The notes: generated by a model from the sequence alone, not told the origin. DNA of 6,848 bases from Nitrospirota bacterium (GCA_020028195.1 JAHWYE010000092.1:1-6848), one strand, 5' to 3'; shown: positions 1 to 6,444, counted from the stretch's first letter. Numbers and translations are program-made.

Positions 1-1158
1 GGAGCGGGCCCGCCGAGCGGCCAGGGCCCGTTCGTTCTGCTCGAGTTCAGAGAGCACTCGCGAGCCTTCGGCGATGTCGGCATCGATCCGGGAAAGCTTC
101 GTCCGAAGCTCCGCAAGGTCCGCCGCGACCTGTTCGTGTTCTCGCCCGAGACGTGTCGAATCGACCAGCGCCTGGGCACGCTGCTGCTTATAGAGCTCCA
201 GCCGGCCTCTCTCCACCTCGGCAGCAGTGACGGCTTGCGCCTGCTGGTGCTCCACGCGCGCCAGTTCCTCCCGGATCTGACTGACGGATTCATCACCGGC
301 CACCAGCCTCAACCGGACGGCCTCAAGTTCGGAATTCAGTCGTGCCTGCCCGGCAGCCTGGCCTGCTTCCTTCGCGTCGAGTTGCGCCAGGTCGGACTCG
401 ACCATCGCCTTGCCCGCGAGCAACGCACGGCAGTCCCGAACGAGCAGCCGGATCTCCAGCACCTTGGCCTCTTGCTGGAGGCTCTGATAGGTGCGCGCCT
501 GCCTGGCCTGACGTTCCAGTGAGTTCAGTTGCCTGCGCACCTCGACGATGATGTCCCGGACCCTGAGCAGGTTCTGACGCGTCGCTTCAAGTTTGCGGAG
601 CGCCTCGGCCTTTTGCTTCTTGTACCGTACGATGCCGGCGGTCTCCTCGATGAGCTCGCGGCGATCCTGCGGAGAGGCATTCAAGATCTGCTCGATGCGG
701 CCCTGCTCAAGGACCGTGTGACCCTTGGTTCCCGCTCTGGTATCAAGCAAGAGGCTCCGGACATCCTTCAACCGGCAGGGCGTTTTGTTAATGAGATATT
801 CGCTGTCGCCGTTTCGATAGAGTCGCCGCGTGACCATCACCTCGTCATATTCGTTGAGCCGATTGGGCAAGGTCTCGAGTCCCGCGAGCCGTTCCTCTCC
901 GACCCCGCCGATGACCAGCGAGACTTCAGCCATACCCAGGGGTTTCCGGGCTTCGGTGCCATTGAAGATGACATCCTCCATCCGCTCGCTCCGCAGGGTC
1001 TTGGTACTCTGTTCCCCGAGCACCCAGAGAATGGCGTCCACCACATTGCTCTTCCCCGTGCCGTTCGGTCCCACCACCGCCGTGATGCCCTTCGGGAAGG
1101 CGATCCTGGCTTCTGCAAATGACTTAAAGCCCGTCAGCTCCAAGGATTTCAGATACAT
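1..1158 (-). CDS. smc: Chromosome segregation/condensation ATPase SMC, N-terminal part (runs off the left edge)
   Basis: SMC dimers form the core of the bacterial condensin (with ScpA and ScpB), which uses ATP to organise and separate chromosomes. The visible 386 codons start MYLKSLELTGFKSFAEA, the conserved SMC N-terminus. The Walker A motif GPNGTGKSN is at residues 30-38, with Thr where Ser is more usual, followed by DAILWVLGEQ with the Q-loop Gln at 50 and the conserved MEDVIFNGTEARKPL stretch at 60-74. From about residue 170 the sequence becomes Glu/Gln/Arg/Leu-rich and looks like the start of the first coiled-coil arm. The hinge, second arm and the C-terminal signature and Walker B motifs lie outside the window; family members are usually about 1,150-1,200 residues. 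The ATG at 1156-1158 is supported by a GGAGG ribosome site at 1166-1170, seven bases away. The reading frame is open to base 1 with no frameshift seen. Confidence 0.96.
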   Translation of the reverse strand, partial: MYLKSLELTGFKSFAEARIAFPKGITAVVGPNGTGKSNVVDAILWVLGEQSTKTLRSERMEDVIFNGTEARKPLGMAEVSLVIGGVGEERLAGLETLPNRLNEYDEVMVTRRLYRNGDSEYLINKTPCRLKDVRSLLLDTRAGTKGHTVLEQGRIEQILNASPQDRRELIEETAGIVRYKKQKAEALRKLEATRQNLLRVRDIIVEVRRQLNSLERQARQARTYQSLQQEAKVLEIRLLVRDCRALLAGKAMVESDLAQLDAKEAGQAAGQARLNSELEAVRLRLVAGDESVSQIREELARVEHQQAQAVTAAEVERGRLELYKQQRAQALVDSTRLGREHEQVAADLAELRTKLSRIDADIAEGSRVLSELEQNERALAARRARS

Positions 1159-1215
1159 GCCATTCCCTCCGAGGATGCTCGTCCAGTCGCCTTACCGCTT
1201 CAGGCAGTCGCGGCC

Positions 1216-1244
1216 CTTGTACCACAGCGATTTGCAAAAATCAA
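1216..1244 (-). promoter_or_regulatory. Candidate sigma-70-type promoter for smc
   Basis: Read on the minus strand there is a -35-like TTGATT (1239-1244), a 17-base spacer and a -10-like TACAAG (1216-1221); each hexamer matches four of six consensus bases. A transcript would start near 1209, giving a leader of about 50 bases before the smc ATG. This would let smc be transcribed independently of ispH, which lies 181 bases upstream on the same strand. No convincing terminator was seen between the two genes, so read-through from ispH is also possible. This is a prediction from consensus matching only. Confidence 0.45.
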
Positions 1245-1339
1245 AGAAAAATACTGTATGCAGGGGTTTTGAAGGATACGCCTACAAGCTATTGGGGAAC
1301 GAACGGACAGGCGGGAAGAGGAGGGTTCTGAGAAGAGAC

Positions 1340-2293
1340 TTACGACCCTGAATGCTGTGAGAGTGACTGGACGCTGACCAGTTCCTTGGGCAACAAAAAT
1401 TCCACATCCTCTTCAATCACCGTCAACTCTTCGACTTCACTGGCTCCAAACCGTTTCAGATAGGCCACCACTTCCGTTACCAGGACCTCCGGGGCAGAGG
1501 CGCCAGCTGTGATGCCGACTGCCCGCGCTTGTCTGACCCACTCCGGGTTAATGTCATCCGAAGAGTCAATGAGGTACGACGGAATGCCGCAGTATTCGGC
1601 CAGCTCCCGGAGGCGATTCGAGTTCGAGCTGTTCGTCGATCCGATGACCAGAATGACATCCACCAGCTTGGCCAGCTCCTTCACCGCATTCTGGCGGTTC
1701 TGCGTCGCATAGCAGATGTCCTCCTGGTGCGGTCCCTTGATCCCTGGGAATCGGCGGTTCAGCGCGGCGACAATGTCCCGGCACTCGTCCACGCTCAGGG
1801 TGGTCTGCGTCACATAGGACAGATGATGGGTGTTCTCCACCTGCAGCTTTTCGACATCGCTCACCGAGGACACCAAGTGGAACTTATCCGGGATCTGTCC
1901 CAGCGTGCCGATCACCTCCGGGTGTCCGGCGTGACCGATCAGAATAAGCTCATAGCCCTGCGTATGATCGCGGTTCACCTCGTTATGCACCTTGATGACC
2001 AGCGGGCAAGTGGCATCAATCACTTTAAGGCCCCGACGATGCGACTCTTCCCAGACTTCCTTGGCCACCCCGTGGGCGCTGAAAATGACGATCGCCCCGT
2101 CGGGGACTTCGTTGAGTTCTTCCACGAAGACCGCGCCCTTCTGGCGCAGAGAGTTGACGACGTGACGACTGTGCACAATCTCGTGGCGGACGTAGATCGG
2201 CGCGCCATAGGCCTTGAGCGACAGCTCTACGATTTCAATCGCCCGGTCCACTCCGGCGCAGAACCCTCTGGGATTCGCCAGATAAATCTTCAT
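1340..2293 (-). CDS. ispH: 4-hydroxy-3-methylbut-2-enyl diphosphate reductase (IspH/LytB)
   Basis: IspH is a cytosolic iron-sulfur enzyme that reduces HMBPP to IPP and DMAPP, the final step of the MEP isoprenoid pathway. The 317-residue product has the expected full length. The three cluster ligands are visible: Cys12 in [10 protein letters not shown], Cys96 in DATCPLV and Cys194 in [11 protein letters not shown]. The substrate-pocket motifs are also present: His41 (EIVHSRHVV), His74 (SAHG), His124 and Glu126 (HAGHPEV), TQTTLS at 162-167, the Asn/Ser stretch NSSNSNRL at 221-228 and GASAPE at 264-269. The tail after about residue 285 is acidic and poorly conserved in the family. The ATG at 2291-2293 gives the conserved [12 protein letters not shown] start; an AGGAG lies 12 bases upstream, a rather long spacing. 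The gene stands alone or leads towards smc, and it diverges from the two-component genes. Catalytic residues are complete. Confidence 0.97.
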   Translation of the reverse strand: MKIYLANPRGFCAGVDRAIEIVELSLKAYGAPIYVRHEIVHSRHVVNSLRQKGAVFVEELNEVPDGAIVIFSAHGVAKEVWEESHRRGLKVIDATCPLVIKVHNEVNRDHTQGYELILIGHAGHPEVIGTLGQIPDKFHLVSSVSDVEKLQVENTHHLSYVTQTTLSVDECRDIVAALNRRFPGIKGPHQEDICYATQNRQNAVKELAKLVDVILVIGSTNSSNSNRLRELAEYCGIPSYLIDSSDDINPEWVRQARAVGITAGASAPEVLVTEVVAYLKRFGASEVEELTVIEEDVEFLLPKELVSVQSLSQHSGS

Positions 2294-2305
2294 GTTCTAA
2301 GCTCT

Positions 2306-2320
2306 CTCCTAGAATTCTAG
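2306..2320 (-). promoter_or_regulatory. ispH ribosome binding site overlapping a 12-base palindrome
   Basis: On the minus strand AGGAG (2306-2310) sits 12 bases before the ispH ATG. Its first two bases are the last two bases of a perfect palindrome CTAGAATTCTAG at 2309-2320. The palindrome lies in the predicted 5' leader and could be a protein-binding site or simply chance. The ribosome site is probable because of its position; the role of the palindrome is unknown. Confidence 0.4.
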
Positions 2321-2327
2321 ACGTAAC

Positions 2328-2373
2328 CGCTAACACCATACGTGAGAAAGGGTCCAAACGTCAACTGTTAGCG
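2328..2373 (-). promoter_or_regulatory. Candidate ispH promoter flanked by an 8-base inverted repeat
   Basis: On the minus strand a -35 TTGACG (2359-2364) and a -10 TATGGT (2335-2340) are separated by 18 bases, predicting a start near 2328 and a leader of about 35 bases. The arms CGCTAACA (2366-2373 on the minus strand) and TGTTAGCG (2328-2335 on the minus strand) are perfect inverted repeats placed just outside the two hexamers, with one arm overlapping the -10. Such an arrangement could be an operator for a dimeric regulator, but no regulator can be named. The promoter is more secure than the operator. Confidence 0.45.
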
Positions 2374-2472
2374 ATCCTGAAGAAACTCAGACTACCTCCC
2401 CTAATTTCCTCAAGAGCGCCTCGGATGGAAGGGATGCGCACGGAAGGTTCGTTTTCGTAGATTCTTCTAAGG

Positions 2473-2566
2473 GGGGTGGTCTGGCTGATCCCCAACTGCG
2501 CGCGTCCAACGAGGGCCTTCTGAGGCCGCGCGTTGCGCGAGCACAGGGGATCAGCCAAGCCGCCCC
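2473..2566 (+). repeat. Large hairpin repeat, copy 1
   Basis: A long imperfect palindrome. The outer arms, 2473-2493 and 2546-2566, pair over 21 positions with one mismatch (C2481/A2558) and two T/G pairs. Inside is a second stem in which AACG (2508-2511) pairs with CGTT (2531-2534) and GGCCT (2514-2518) pairs with AGGCC (2523-2527) around the loop TCTG. The blocks ACTGCGCGCGTCCA and TGCGCGAGCAC flank the inner stem and recur in copy 2. It resembles the REP/MITE type of dispersed intergenic palindrome; no transposase or RAYT gene is in the window. The strand is set by the orientation in which the non-Watson-Crick pairs are mostly G/T. Confidence 0.8.
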
Positions 2567-2634
2567 TTCCTTTCTGTTCCTTCGTCATCCGAGGCGCCTT
2601 AGCCCTGCCTTTTCTTCTCGTTGATTCCTCCATG

Positions 2635-2657
2635 TGTGTCAAGACACAAGATTTTTT
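2635..2657 (+). terminator. Weak terminator-like hairpin with T-run
   Basis: TGTGTC (2635-2640) and GACACA (2643-2648) are complementary and are followed after three bases by six Ts (2652-2657). The stem is short and AT-leaning, and the apparent loop is very small, so efficiency as an intrinsic terminator is doubtful. No plus-strand gene ends upstream; only a transcript covering hairpin copy 1 could use it. Confidence 0.2.
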
Positions 2658-2666
2658 AGATCGTCC

Positions 2667-2759
2667 GGGGTGGCCGGGACTGACCTCTACTGCGCGCGTC
2701 CAGCGAGCACCTTCTTAGTGTGCGCGCTGCGCGAGCACGGAGGTCAGCCCGGTCGCCCC
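2667..2759 (+). repeat. Large hairpin repeat, copy 2
   Basis: A second member of the same family, in the same orientation, about 100 bases after the first. The outer arms 2667-2687 and 2740-2759 pair over 20 positions with one bulged base (A2679) and two G/T pairs. The inner stem is AGCG (2702-2705) with CGCT (2725-2728), then CAC (2708-2710) with GTG (2718-2720) around a seven-base loop. Core blocks ACTGCGCGCGTCCA (2689-2702) and TGCGCGAGCAC (2728-2738) are shared with copy 1, while the stems differ in sequence but keep pairing. AGATC occurs on both sides (2658-2662 and 2760-2764), a possible but unproven target duplication. Confidence 0.8.
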
Positions 2760-2778
2760 AGATCCTTGCTGCGTGCTC

Positions 2779-2807
2779 TTGACACCTCTCTTCCTTCGCT
2801 TTACGCT
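2779..2807 (+). promoter_or_regulatory. Candidate promoter for the two-component operon
   Basis: A perfect TTGACA (2779-2784) is followed by a 17-base spacer and TACGCT (2802-2807), which matches three of six -10 bases. The predicted start is around 2813-2815, only three to five bases before the ATG at 2818, which implies a leaderless or almost leaderless message. There is no ribosome-site sequence before that ATG, which fits. The site lies 20 bases after hairpin copy 2. No clear Pho box overlaps it. Confidence 0.4.
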
Positions 2808-2817
2808 GTCCTCCACG

Positions 2818-3528
2818 ATGACGACGAAGGCCGGCAAGAAAATCCTGATCGTGGAGGACGAGAAGGACATCCTCCAACTAGTCAAGTTGTACTTGGAAAA
2901 GGAGGGTTATAGAACCTGCACCGCCACGACCGGCCTTGAGGGGCTCAAGCAGGTGAAGACCGAACACCCTGACTTGATCATCTTGGATCTGATGCTGCCC
3001 GAGATGGACGGCATCGAGGTGTGCAAGAGGATTCGGAGCGATCGCGAAACGGTCAGGATCCCGATGATCATGCTGACAGCCAAGGCGGAGGAATCAGACA
3101 CGATCATCGGCTTGGAGCTGGGTGCAGACGACTATGTCACCAAACCCTTCAGCCCCAAAGCGCTGGTCGCCCGGGTCAAGTCGCTGTTCCGGAGACTGGA
3201 CCGCAAACCGGAGGACGAGCCGGCTCGGTACGGCTACGGCACGCTGGCCATGGACCTCACGCGCCATGAGGTCAAAGTGAATGGACGAGATGTATCGCTC
3301 ACCGCCAAGGAATTTGGCTTGCTGGAACATCTCCTGCGGAACCCCGGCCGCGTGATGACCCGCGATGTCCTGCTGAACTCCGTATGGGGGTACGACTATT
3401 ACGGGACAACCCGCACCGTTGACGTGCATGTTCGCCGACTCAAGCAAAAGATCCCCCTGCTGAACGACGCGATCGTTTGCATCAAGTCACTCGGTTACAA
3501 GCTCAAAGAACTCGATGCTCCCTCATGA
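2818..3528 (+). CDS. phoB: OmpR/PhoB-family response regulator
   Basis: This is a DNA-binding transcription regulator activated by phosphorylation from the kinase encoded next to it. The 236-residue protein has a receiver domain (about 7-125) with acidic pocket residues Glu13 and Asp14, phospho-acceptor Asp57 in LIILDLMLPEMDG, the switch Thr87 in MLTAK and Lys109 in YVTKPFS. A winged-helix domain follows (about 138-231), with LTAKEFGLLEHL, the RTVDVHVRRLKQK recognition-helix region and a final wing CIKSLGYKL. The size and layout match PhoB. ATG 2818 is preferred: an in-frame GTG at 2773 would add an odd hydrophobic leader not found in this family and would sit upstream of the candidate -35. 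The stop overlaps the kinase start by four bases (ATGA). The symbol phoB is inferred from domain layout, the PhoR-like partner and the nearby phosphate transporter; any OmpR-family regulator could look the same. Confidence 0.9.
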   Translation: MTTKAGKKILIVEDEKDILQLVKLYLEKEGYRTCTATTGLEGLKQVKTEHPDLIILDLMLPEMDGIEVCKRIRSDRETVRIPMIMLTAKAEESDTIIGLELGADDYVTKPFSPKALVARVKSLFRRLDRKPEDEPARYGYGTLAMDLTRHEVKVNGRDVSLTAKEFGLLEHLLRNPGRVMTRDVLLNSVWGYDYYGTTRTVDVHVRRLKQKIPLLNDAIVCIKSLGYKLKELDAPS

Positions 3529-5366
3529 ACCTCCCAATCCGGTGGAAAATCACCCTCGGCACCCTCTCCGCAGTCACCTTGGGATTGGCCGTCGCGGGAT
3601 GGCTCGCGCTTCGTTCTATTGAACAGCTCGAACTCGCCCGCCTGACCGAGACTCTGGAGACCGGGACCAGCCTGGCCACAATCTCGCTGGAACCGCTTCT
3701 GCAAAGACCCAACCGGCGGGCCACTGCTTCAGAGCTGCAGGCTAGGGCACGAGAGGTGAGCCGCCATGCCCATGCCCGTGTCACAGTGATCGACCCTGAG
3801 GGAACGGTCCTGGCCGACAGCGAGACACCAGACGAAACGCTGTCTCAACTTGAGAATCACAGCAGTCGCCCCGAAATCGTGCAGGCCCTGGCCACCGGAA
3901 GCGGGACTGACATCAGGCTGAGCCAGACCACGGGCAAGCGCATGTTCTACTTAGCAGTTCCCGTCGGTCCATCAGGCGCGCCCAACGGTATTGTACGGCT
4001 GGCGCTGCCGATGACCATGATGGAGGTTCGGCTCCTCGACCTCAAAGAGGACCTGGGCATCGCCTTTGGTGTCGCCTTCGCTGTTTCGGTTATTTTGAGC
4101 ATGCTACTCGCCCAAGGGCTGACACGACCCCTTTCAGATATGGTCGGCGCGGCCCGTAAGCTAGCCGACGGCGCGCTGGGGCAACGGATTCCCCTGACAA
4201 GCCGTGACGAGGTGGGTGGACTGGCCGAAGCCATCAACCAAATGGCGGACCAACTTGAATCGAAGATCCGTGAGGTCTCCGAGGACCGCGCGCAGTTGCT
4301 GGCGATGCTGGCCTCCATGGTGGAAGGCGTCATGGTTCTGGACTGTAACGGCACCGTCCTCCAGGTGAACCCGGCCCTCGAACGCATGTTCATGGTGCGG
4401 GGACGCGAAGCCCGAGCTCGAGCGCATGGGGAGGTGATTCGACACCATGACCTCAACGAGTTAGCCAAGCAGGCATTGGAAACCCGTCAAAATCAGAGCG
4501 GCGAGATCACGATGGCGCTGAGTGGCCGTACCTTCAGAGTGGAAGCCTCAGTGGCCGGCGGTCAGCGCGAAAACGAGGCCTGCGCCGTCTTGGTGTTTCA
4601 CGACATCACAGCGCTGCGACGATTGGAAAAGGTGCGGAAAGACTTTGTCGCCAACGTGTCCCACGAACTCCGCACCCCGCTCACCTCGATCAAGGGGTAC
4701 GTCGAGGCATTGCTGGACGGCGCCAAGGATGATCCGGAACAGACCGCTCGCTTTTTGGACATCATCCTGAAACAGAGTGATCGTCTCAATCTGATCCTGG
4801 AAGACCTGCTCCAGCTCTCACAGATCGAGTCCGGTGAGGTCTCTTTCAAACGGGATCCTGTTCACCTTAGCACGGTGGTGGATCGCACCTTGGCCCTGAT
4901 CAAACCGCTGGCGGACAAGAAGGGCCATACCGTCACGGTCGCGATTCCTCCCGACCTCCCGCCGGCAGCCGGAGATGAAGAGCAGCTTGTCCAGGTGCTG
5001 ACGAACCTCCTGGACAACGCCGTAAAATATACCCCGCCCCATGGTTCGATTCATATTGCCGGTCAGCCGGCGAAGGATTCCCCCCTTGACATGGTGGAAC
5101 TCAGCGTGACCGACACGGGCTTGGGGATTCCTGAAGCCGACCGGCCCCGCGTGTTTGAGCGGTTTTATCGGGTGGACAAGGCGCGGTCGCGCGAGTTGGG
5201 GGGAACTGGCCTCGGCTTATCCATCGTCAAACACATCGTTGAGGCGCACGGGGGACAGATTTGGGTGGAGGGAAACCACCCGGTGGGCAGCCGCTTCGTG
5301 GTTAAATTGCCAACCTCAAAGGATGTGCCCATCGACGTTCAACTCAGCCTGGTCAGCCCGACATAA
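3525..5366 (+). CDS. phoR: PhoR/VicK-type membrane sensor histidine kinase
   Basis: This inner-membrane kinase would autophosphorylate in response to a signal and pass phosphate to the preceding regulator. In 613 residues the order is: first membrane segment (about 10-29), an extracytoplasmic sensor of about 145 residues of PAS/Cache-like character (ARVTVIDPEGTVLADSE), second membrane segment (about 178-197), HAMP (about 198-250), cytoplasmic PAS (about 255-365), HisKA with phospho-His380 in NVSHELRTPL, and an ATPase domain with N-box TNLLDNAVKY (493-502, Asn498), DTGLGIP (530-536), FERFYR (544-549) and GGTGLGLSIVK (559-569). This is the Gram-positive PhoR/VicK layout, not that of E. coli PhoR, which lacks the large external sensor. 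ATG 3525 overlaps the regulator stop, implying translational coupling; a TTG 48 bases earlier is less likely. The last nine codons lie over the 3' end of pit on the other strand. The phosphate role is inferred from context. Confidence 0.9.
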   Translation: MNLPIRWKITLGTLSAVTLGLAVAGWLALRSIEQLELARLTETLETGTSLATISLEPLLQRPNRRATASELQARAREVSRHAHARVTVIDPEGTVLADSETPDETLSQLENHSSRPEIVQALATGSGTDIRLSQTTGKRMFYLAVPVGPSGAPNGIVRLALPMTMMEVRLLDLKEDLGIAFGVAFAVSVILSMLLAQGLTRPLSDMVGAARKLADGALGQRIPLTSRDEVGGLAEAINQMADQLESKIREVSEDRAQLLAMLASMVEGVMVLDCNGTVLQVNPALERMFMVRGREARARAHGEVIRHHDLNELAKQALETRQNQSGEITMALSGRTFRVEASVAGGQRENEACAVLVFHDITALRRLEKVRKDFVANVSHELRTPLTSIKGYVEALLDGAKDDPEQTARFLDIILKQSDRLNLILEDLLQLSQIESGEVSFKRDPVHLSTVVDRTLALIKPLADKKGHTVTVAIPPDLPPAAGDEEQLVQVLTNLLDNAVKYTPPHGSIHIAGQPAKDSPLDMVELSVTDTGLGIPEADRPRVFERFYRVDKARSRELGGTGLGLSIVKHIVEAHGGQIWVEGNHPVGSRFVVKLPTSKDVPIDVQLSLVSPT

Positions 5367-6334
5367 ATCAGCGCCGCCAAGAGTCCTGAACCAGGGAGCG
5401 TGAAGACCCACGCGTAGAGAATCCTGGCTGTCACCCCCCATCGAACCGCAGACAGTCGCTTGGTCGCCCCCACACCCATGACCGACGACGTGATCGTGTG
5501 GGTCGTGCTGACCGGCAGCCCGAAGTGCGCCGTCGCCAAGAGCACCGTCGCCGCTCCTGTTTCAGCCGCAAACCCGTGCACCGGCTCCAGCTTCGTGATT
5601 CCCATCCCCAACGTCCGAACGATCCTCCACCCTCCCAGGGCGGTGCCAAGCCCCATCGCGATGGCACAGGTCACGATCACCCAGGTCGGCACCTCCTCGC
5701 TGGCGATCTGCCCGGCCGAGAGCAGGGCTAGCGTAATGACTCCCATGGCCTTCTGGGCATCGTTCGCCCCGTGGCTATAGGCCATGAAGCTTGCTGAAAC
5801 AAGCTGGAGATTGCCGAACAGTCGCGTGGCAAAGCCTCGCGACGTTCTGAAGAACACCCAACTGATCAGCACCATCAAGGCCAGGCCGACCAGGAACCCG
5901 AACAGCGGCGAGAGGACCATGGCCTCCAGCACCGCACGCAATCCGGAGAACTTGACCACAGCCCAGCCGCCGTGAACCCACCCCGATCCCACCAGTCCTC
6001 CGATCAGCGCATGGGATGAGCTGGTGGGCAAACCCAGCAGAAGGGTGCAGAGGTTCCACAGGATCGCCCCTCCCAAGGCGGAGGCGACGACCCCCTGCGT
6101 CACGGCACCTGGGTCCACGATGCCGGAGCCGACCATCTTGGCCACAGCCGTGGACATGAACGCGCCGGCCACGTTCATCAGACCGGCCATCAGGACCGCC
6201 ACCAGCGGGCTCAAGACCCGTGTCGAGACCACGGTGGCGATGGCATTCGCGCTGTCATGCCAACCATTCGAGAAGTCGAACAGCAGCGCAAGCGCGACCA
6301 CAAATAGGAGCATGCCACTGAGGTCAGGCATCAT
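5339..6334 (-). CDS. pit: Pit-family inorganic phosphate transporter
   Basis: A membrane permease for low-affinity phosphate uptake, in characterised relatives as a metal-phosphate complex driven by protons. The 331-residue product is very hydrophobic with many membrane segments and fits the short bacterial Pit type. Its two inverted halves show the family signatures: FSNGWHDSANAIATVVSTR (21-39) with GLPTSSSHALIGG (101-113), and SHGANDAQKAMG (187-198) with GLPVSTTHTITSS (272-284). No frameshift is seen. The start is uncertain: ATG at 6334 or the next codon 6331 gives MMPDLSGMLL, and Met8 (6311-6313) is also possible; none has a recognisable ribosome site, and the upstream bases are part of a hairpin. 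The gene follows the DUF47 gene by 201 bases, a pairing common in bacteria, and converges on the sensor kinase with a 28-base overlap of coding ends. Confidence 0.94.
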   Translation of the reverse strand: MMPDLSGMLLFVVALALLFDFSNGWHDSANAIATVVSTRVLSPLVAVLMAGLMNVAGAFMSTAVAKMVGSGIVDPGAVTQGVVASALGGAILWNLCTLLLGLPTSSSHALIGGLVGSGWVHGGWAVVKFSGLRAVLEAMVLSPLFGFLVGLALMVLISWVFFRTSRGFATRLFGNLQLVSASFMAYSHGANDAQKAMGVITLALLSAGQIASEEVPTWVIVTCAIAMGLGTALGGWRIVRTLGMGITKLEPVHGFAAETGAATVLLATAHFGLPVSTTHTITSSVMGVGATKRLSAVRWGVTARILYAWVFTLPGSGLLAALIYVGLTRLS

Positions 6335-6413
6335 CAGGAGAATGGCTAATGGCTTATGGCTTATGGTTGATGACCAGATATAGGTTCAGAAGCCATCGGC
6401 CATTCTTTTTGGC
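6308..6413 (-). repeat. Tandem duplication, copy A (covers the real pit start)
   Basis: This segment aligns without gaps, at an offset of 106 bases, to 6414-6513. The first ~65 positions differ at about nine sites, and the match continues to the GCCATCGGCCATTC block. It includes pit codons 1-9 and their upstream bases. It contains 7-base units of the type AATGGCT/TATGGCT/TATGGTT (6341-6368) and complementary units GCCATCG/GCCATTC (6392-6405). Copy A has fewer 7-base units in its right arm than copy B. Confidence 0.75.
6339..6406. repeat. Hairpin A directly upstream of pit
   Basis: Arms 6339-6355 and 6390-6406 are complementary over 17 positions with two non-Watson-Crick positions, and are made of 7-base ATGGCTT-type units. 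On the plus strand the right arm runs into five Ts (6406-6410), as in an intrinsic terminator, but no plus-strand gene lies upstream in a suitable place. On the minus strand, where pit is transcribed, the stem ends four bases before the pit ATG and there is no T-run, so it would not terminate the DUF47-pit transcript. Confidence 0.55.
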
Positions 6414-6440
6414 GAGCATCCCACTCAGATCAGGCAGCAT
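6414..6440 (-). pseudogene. Duplicated first nine codons of pit (start fragment)
   Basis: Read on the minus strand from the ATG at 6438-6440, this fragment gives MLPDLSGML, against MMPDLSGML at the true pit start. After codon nine the match to pit ends and the frame continues through unrelated bases to a TAA at 6354-6356, a 28-codon open frame. It is out of frame with pit (offset 106 bases). Of four base differences within the nine codons, three are silent. It is most simply the remains of a tandem duplication or of recombination with another pit gene, not a functional gene. Confidence 0.5.
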
Positions 6441-6444
6441 CGGG

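Larger units (their letters stand above)
2294..2817. other. Divergent 524-base intergenic region between ispH and the response regulator
   Basis: No protein-coding gene is supported here. From left to right it contains the ispH leader and promoter (2294-2373), about 100 bases in which I see nothing identifiable (2374-2472), hairpin repeat copy 1 (2473-2566), a 100-base pyrimidine-rich spacer with a small hairpin and T-run (2567-2666), hairpin repeat copy 2 (2667-2759), and a promoter-like pair directly before the regulator (2779-2807). An open frame of 93 codons on the minus strand (2361-2642) is not credible because it is made largely of repeat copy 1 and the ispH promoter. Confidence 0.8.

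Noticed and set aside
529..1122. A 197-codon plus-strand open frame opposite smc
   Set aside because: It is antisense to the conserved SMC ATPase head, whose reading frame is intact.
1240..1275. Small stem CTG-CATA-CAG followed by Ts on the minus strand after ispH
   Set aside because: A three-base stem with AT-rich surroundings is too weak to call a terminator for ispH.
1529..2320. A 263-codon plus-strand open frame opposite ispH
   Set aside because: It is the antisense shadow of an intact, fully conserved ispH; long open frames on the opposite strand are expected in GC-rich genes.
2361..2642. A 93-codon open frame on the minus strand in the ispH-regulator gap
   Set aside because: It is composed largely of hairpin repeat copy 1 and overlaps the likely ispH -35 region; the composition (RKGRAKAPRMTK, RNARPQKALVGRAQ) looks like translated repeat, with no ribosome site or family match.
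2773..2817. Upstream GTG start for the response regulator
   Set aside because: It would add a 15-residue hydrophobic leader not typical of the family, would have to start upstream of the candidate -35 element, and has no ribosome site.
3477..3524. Upstream TTG start for the sensor kinase
   Set aside because: The ATG at 3525 gives the standard ATGA overlap and a short basic N-terminus before the first membrane segment; the longer form would overlap the regulator gene by 52 bases.
6250..6256. CTGTCAT, a perfect half of a Pho box
   Set aside because: It lies inside the pit coding sequence at the conserved WHDSAN motif and has no second half at the right spacing.
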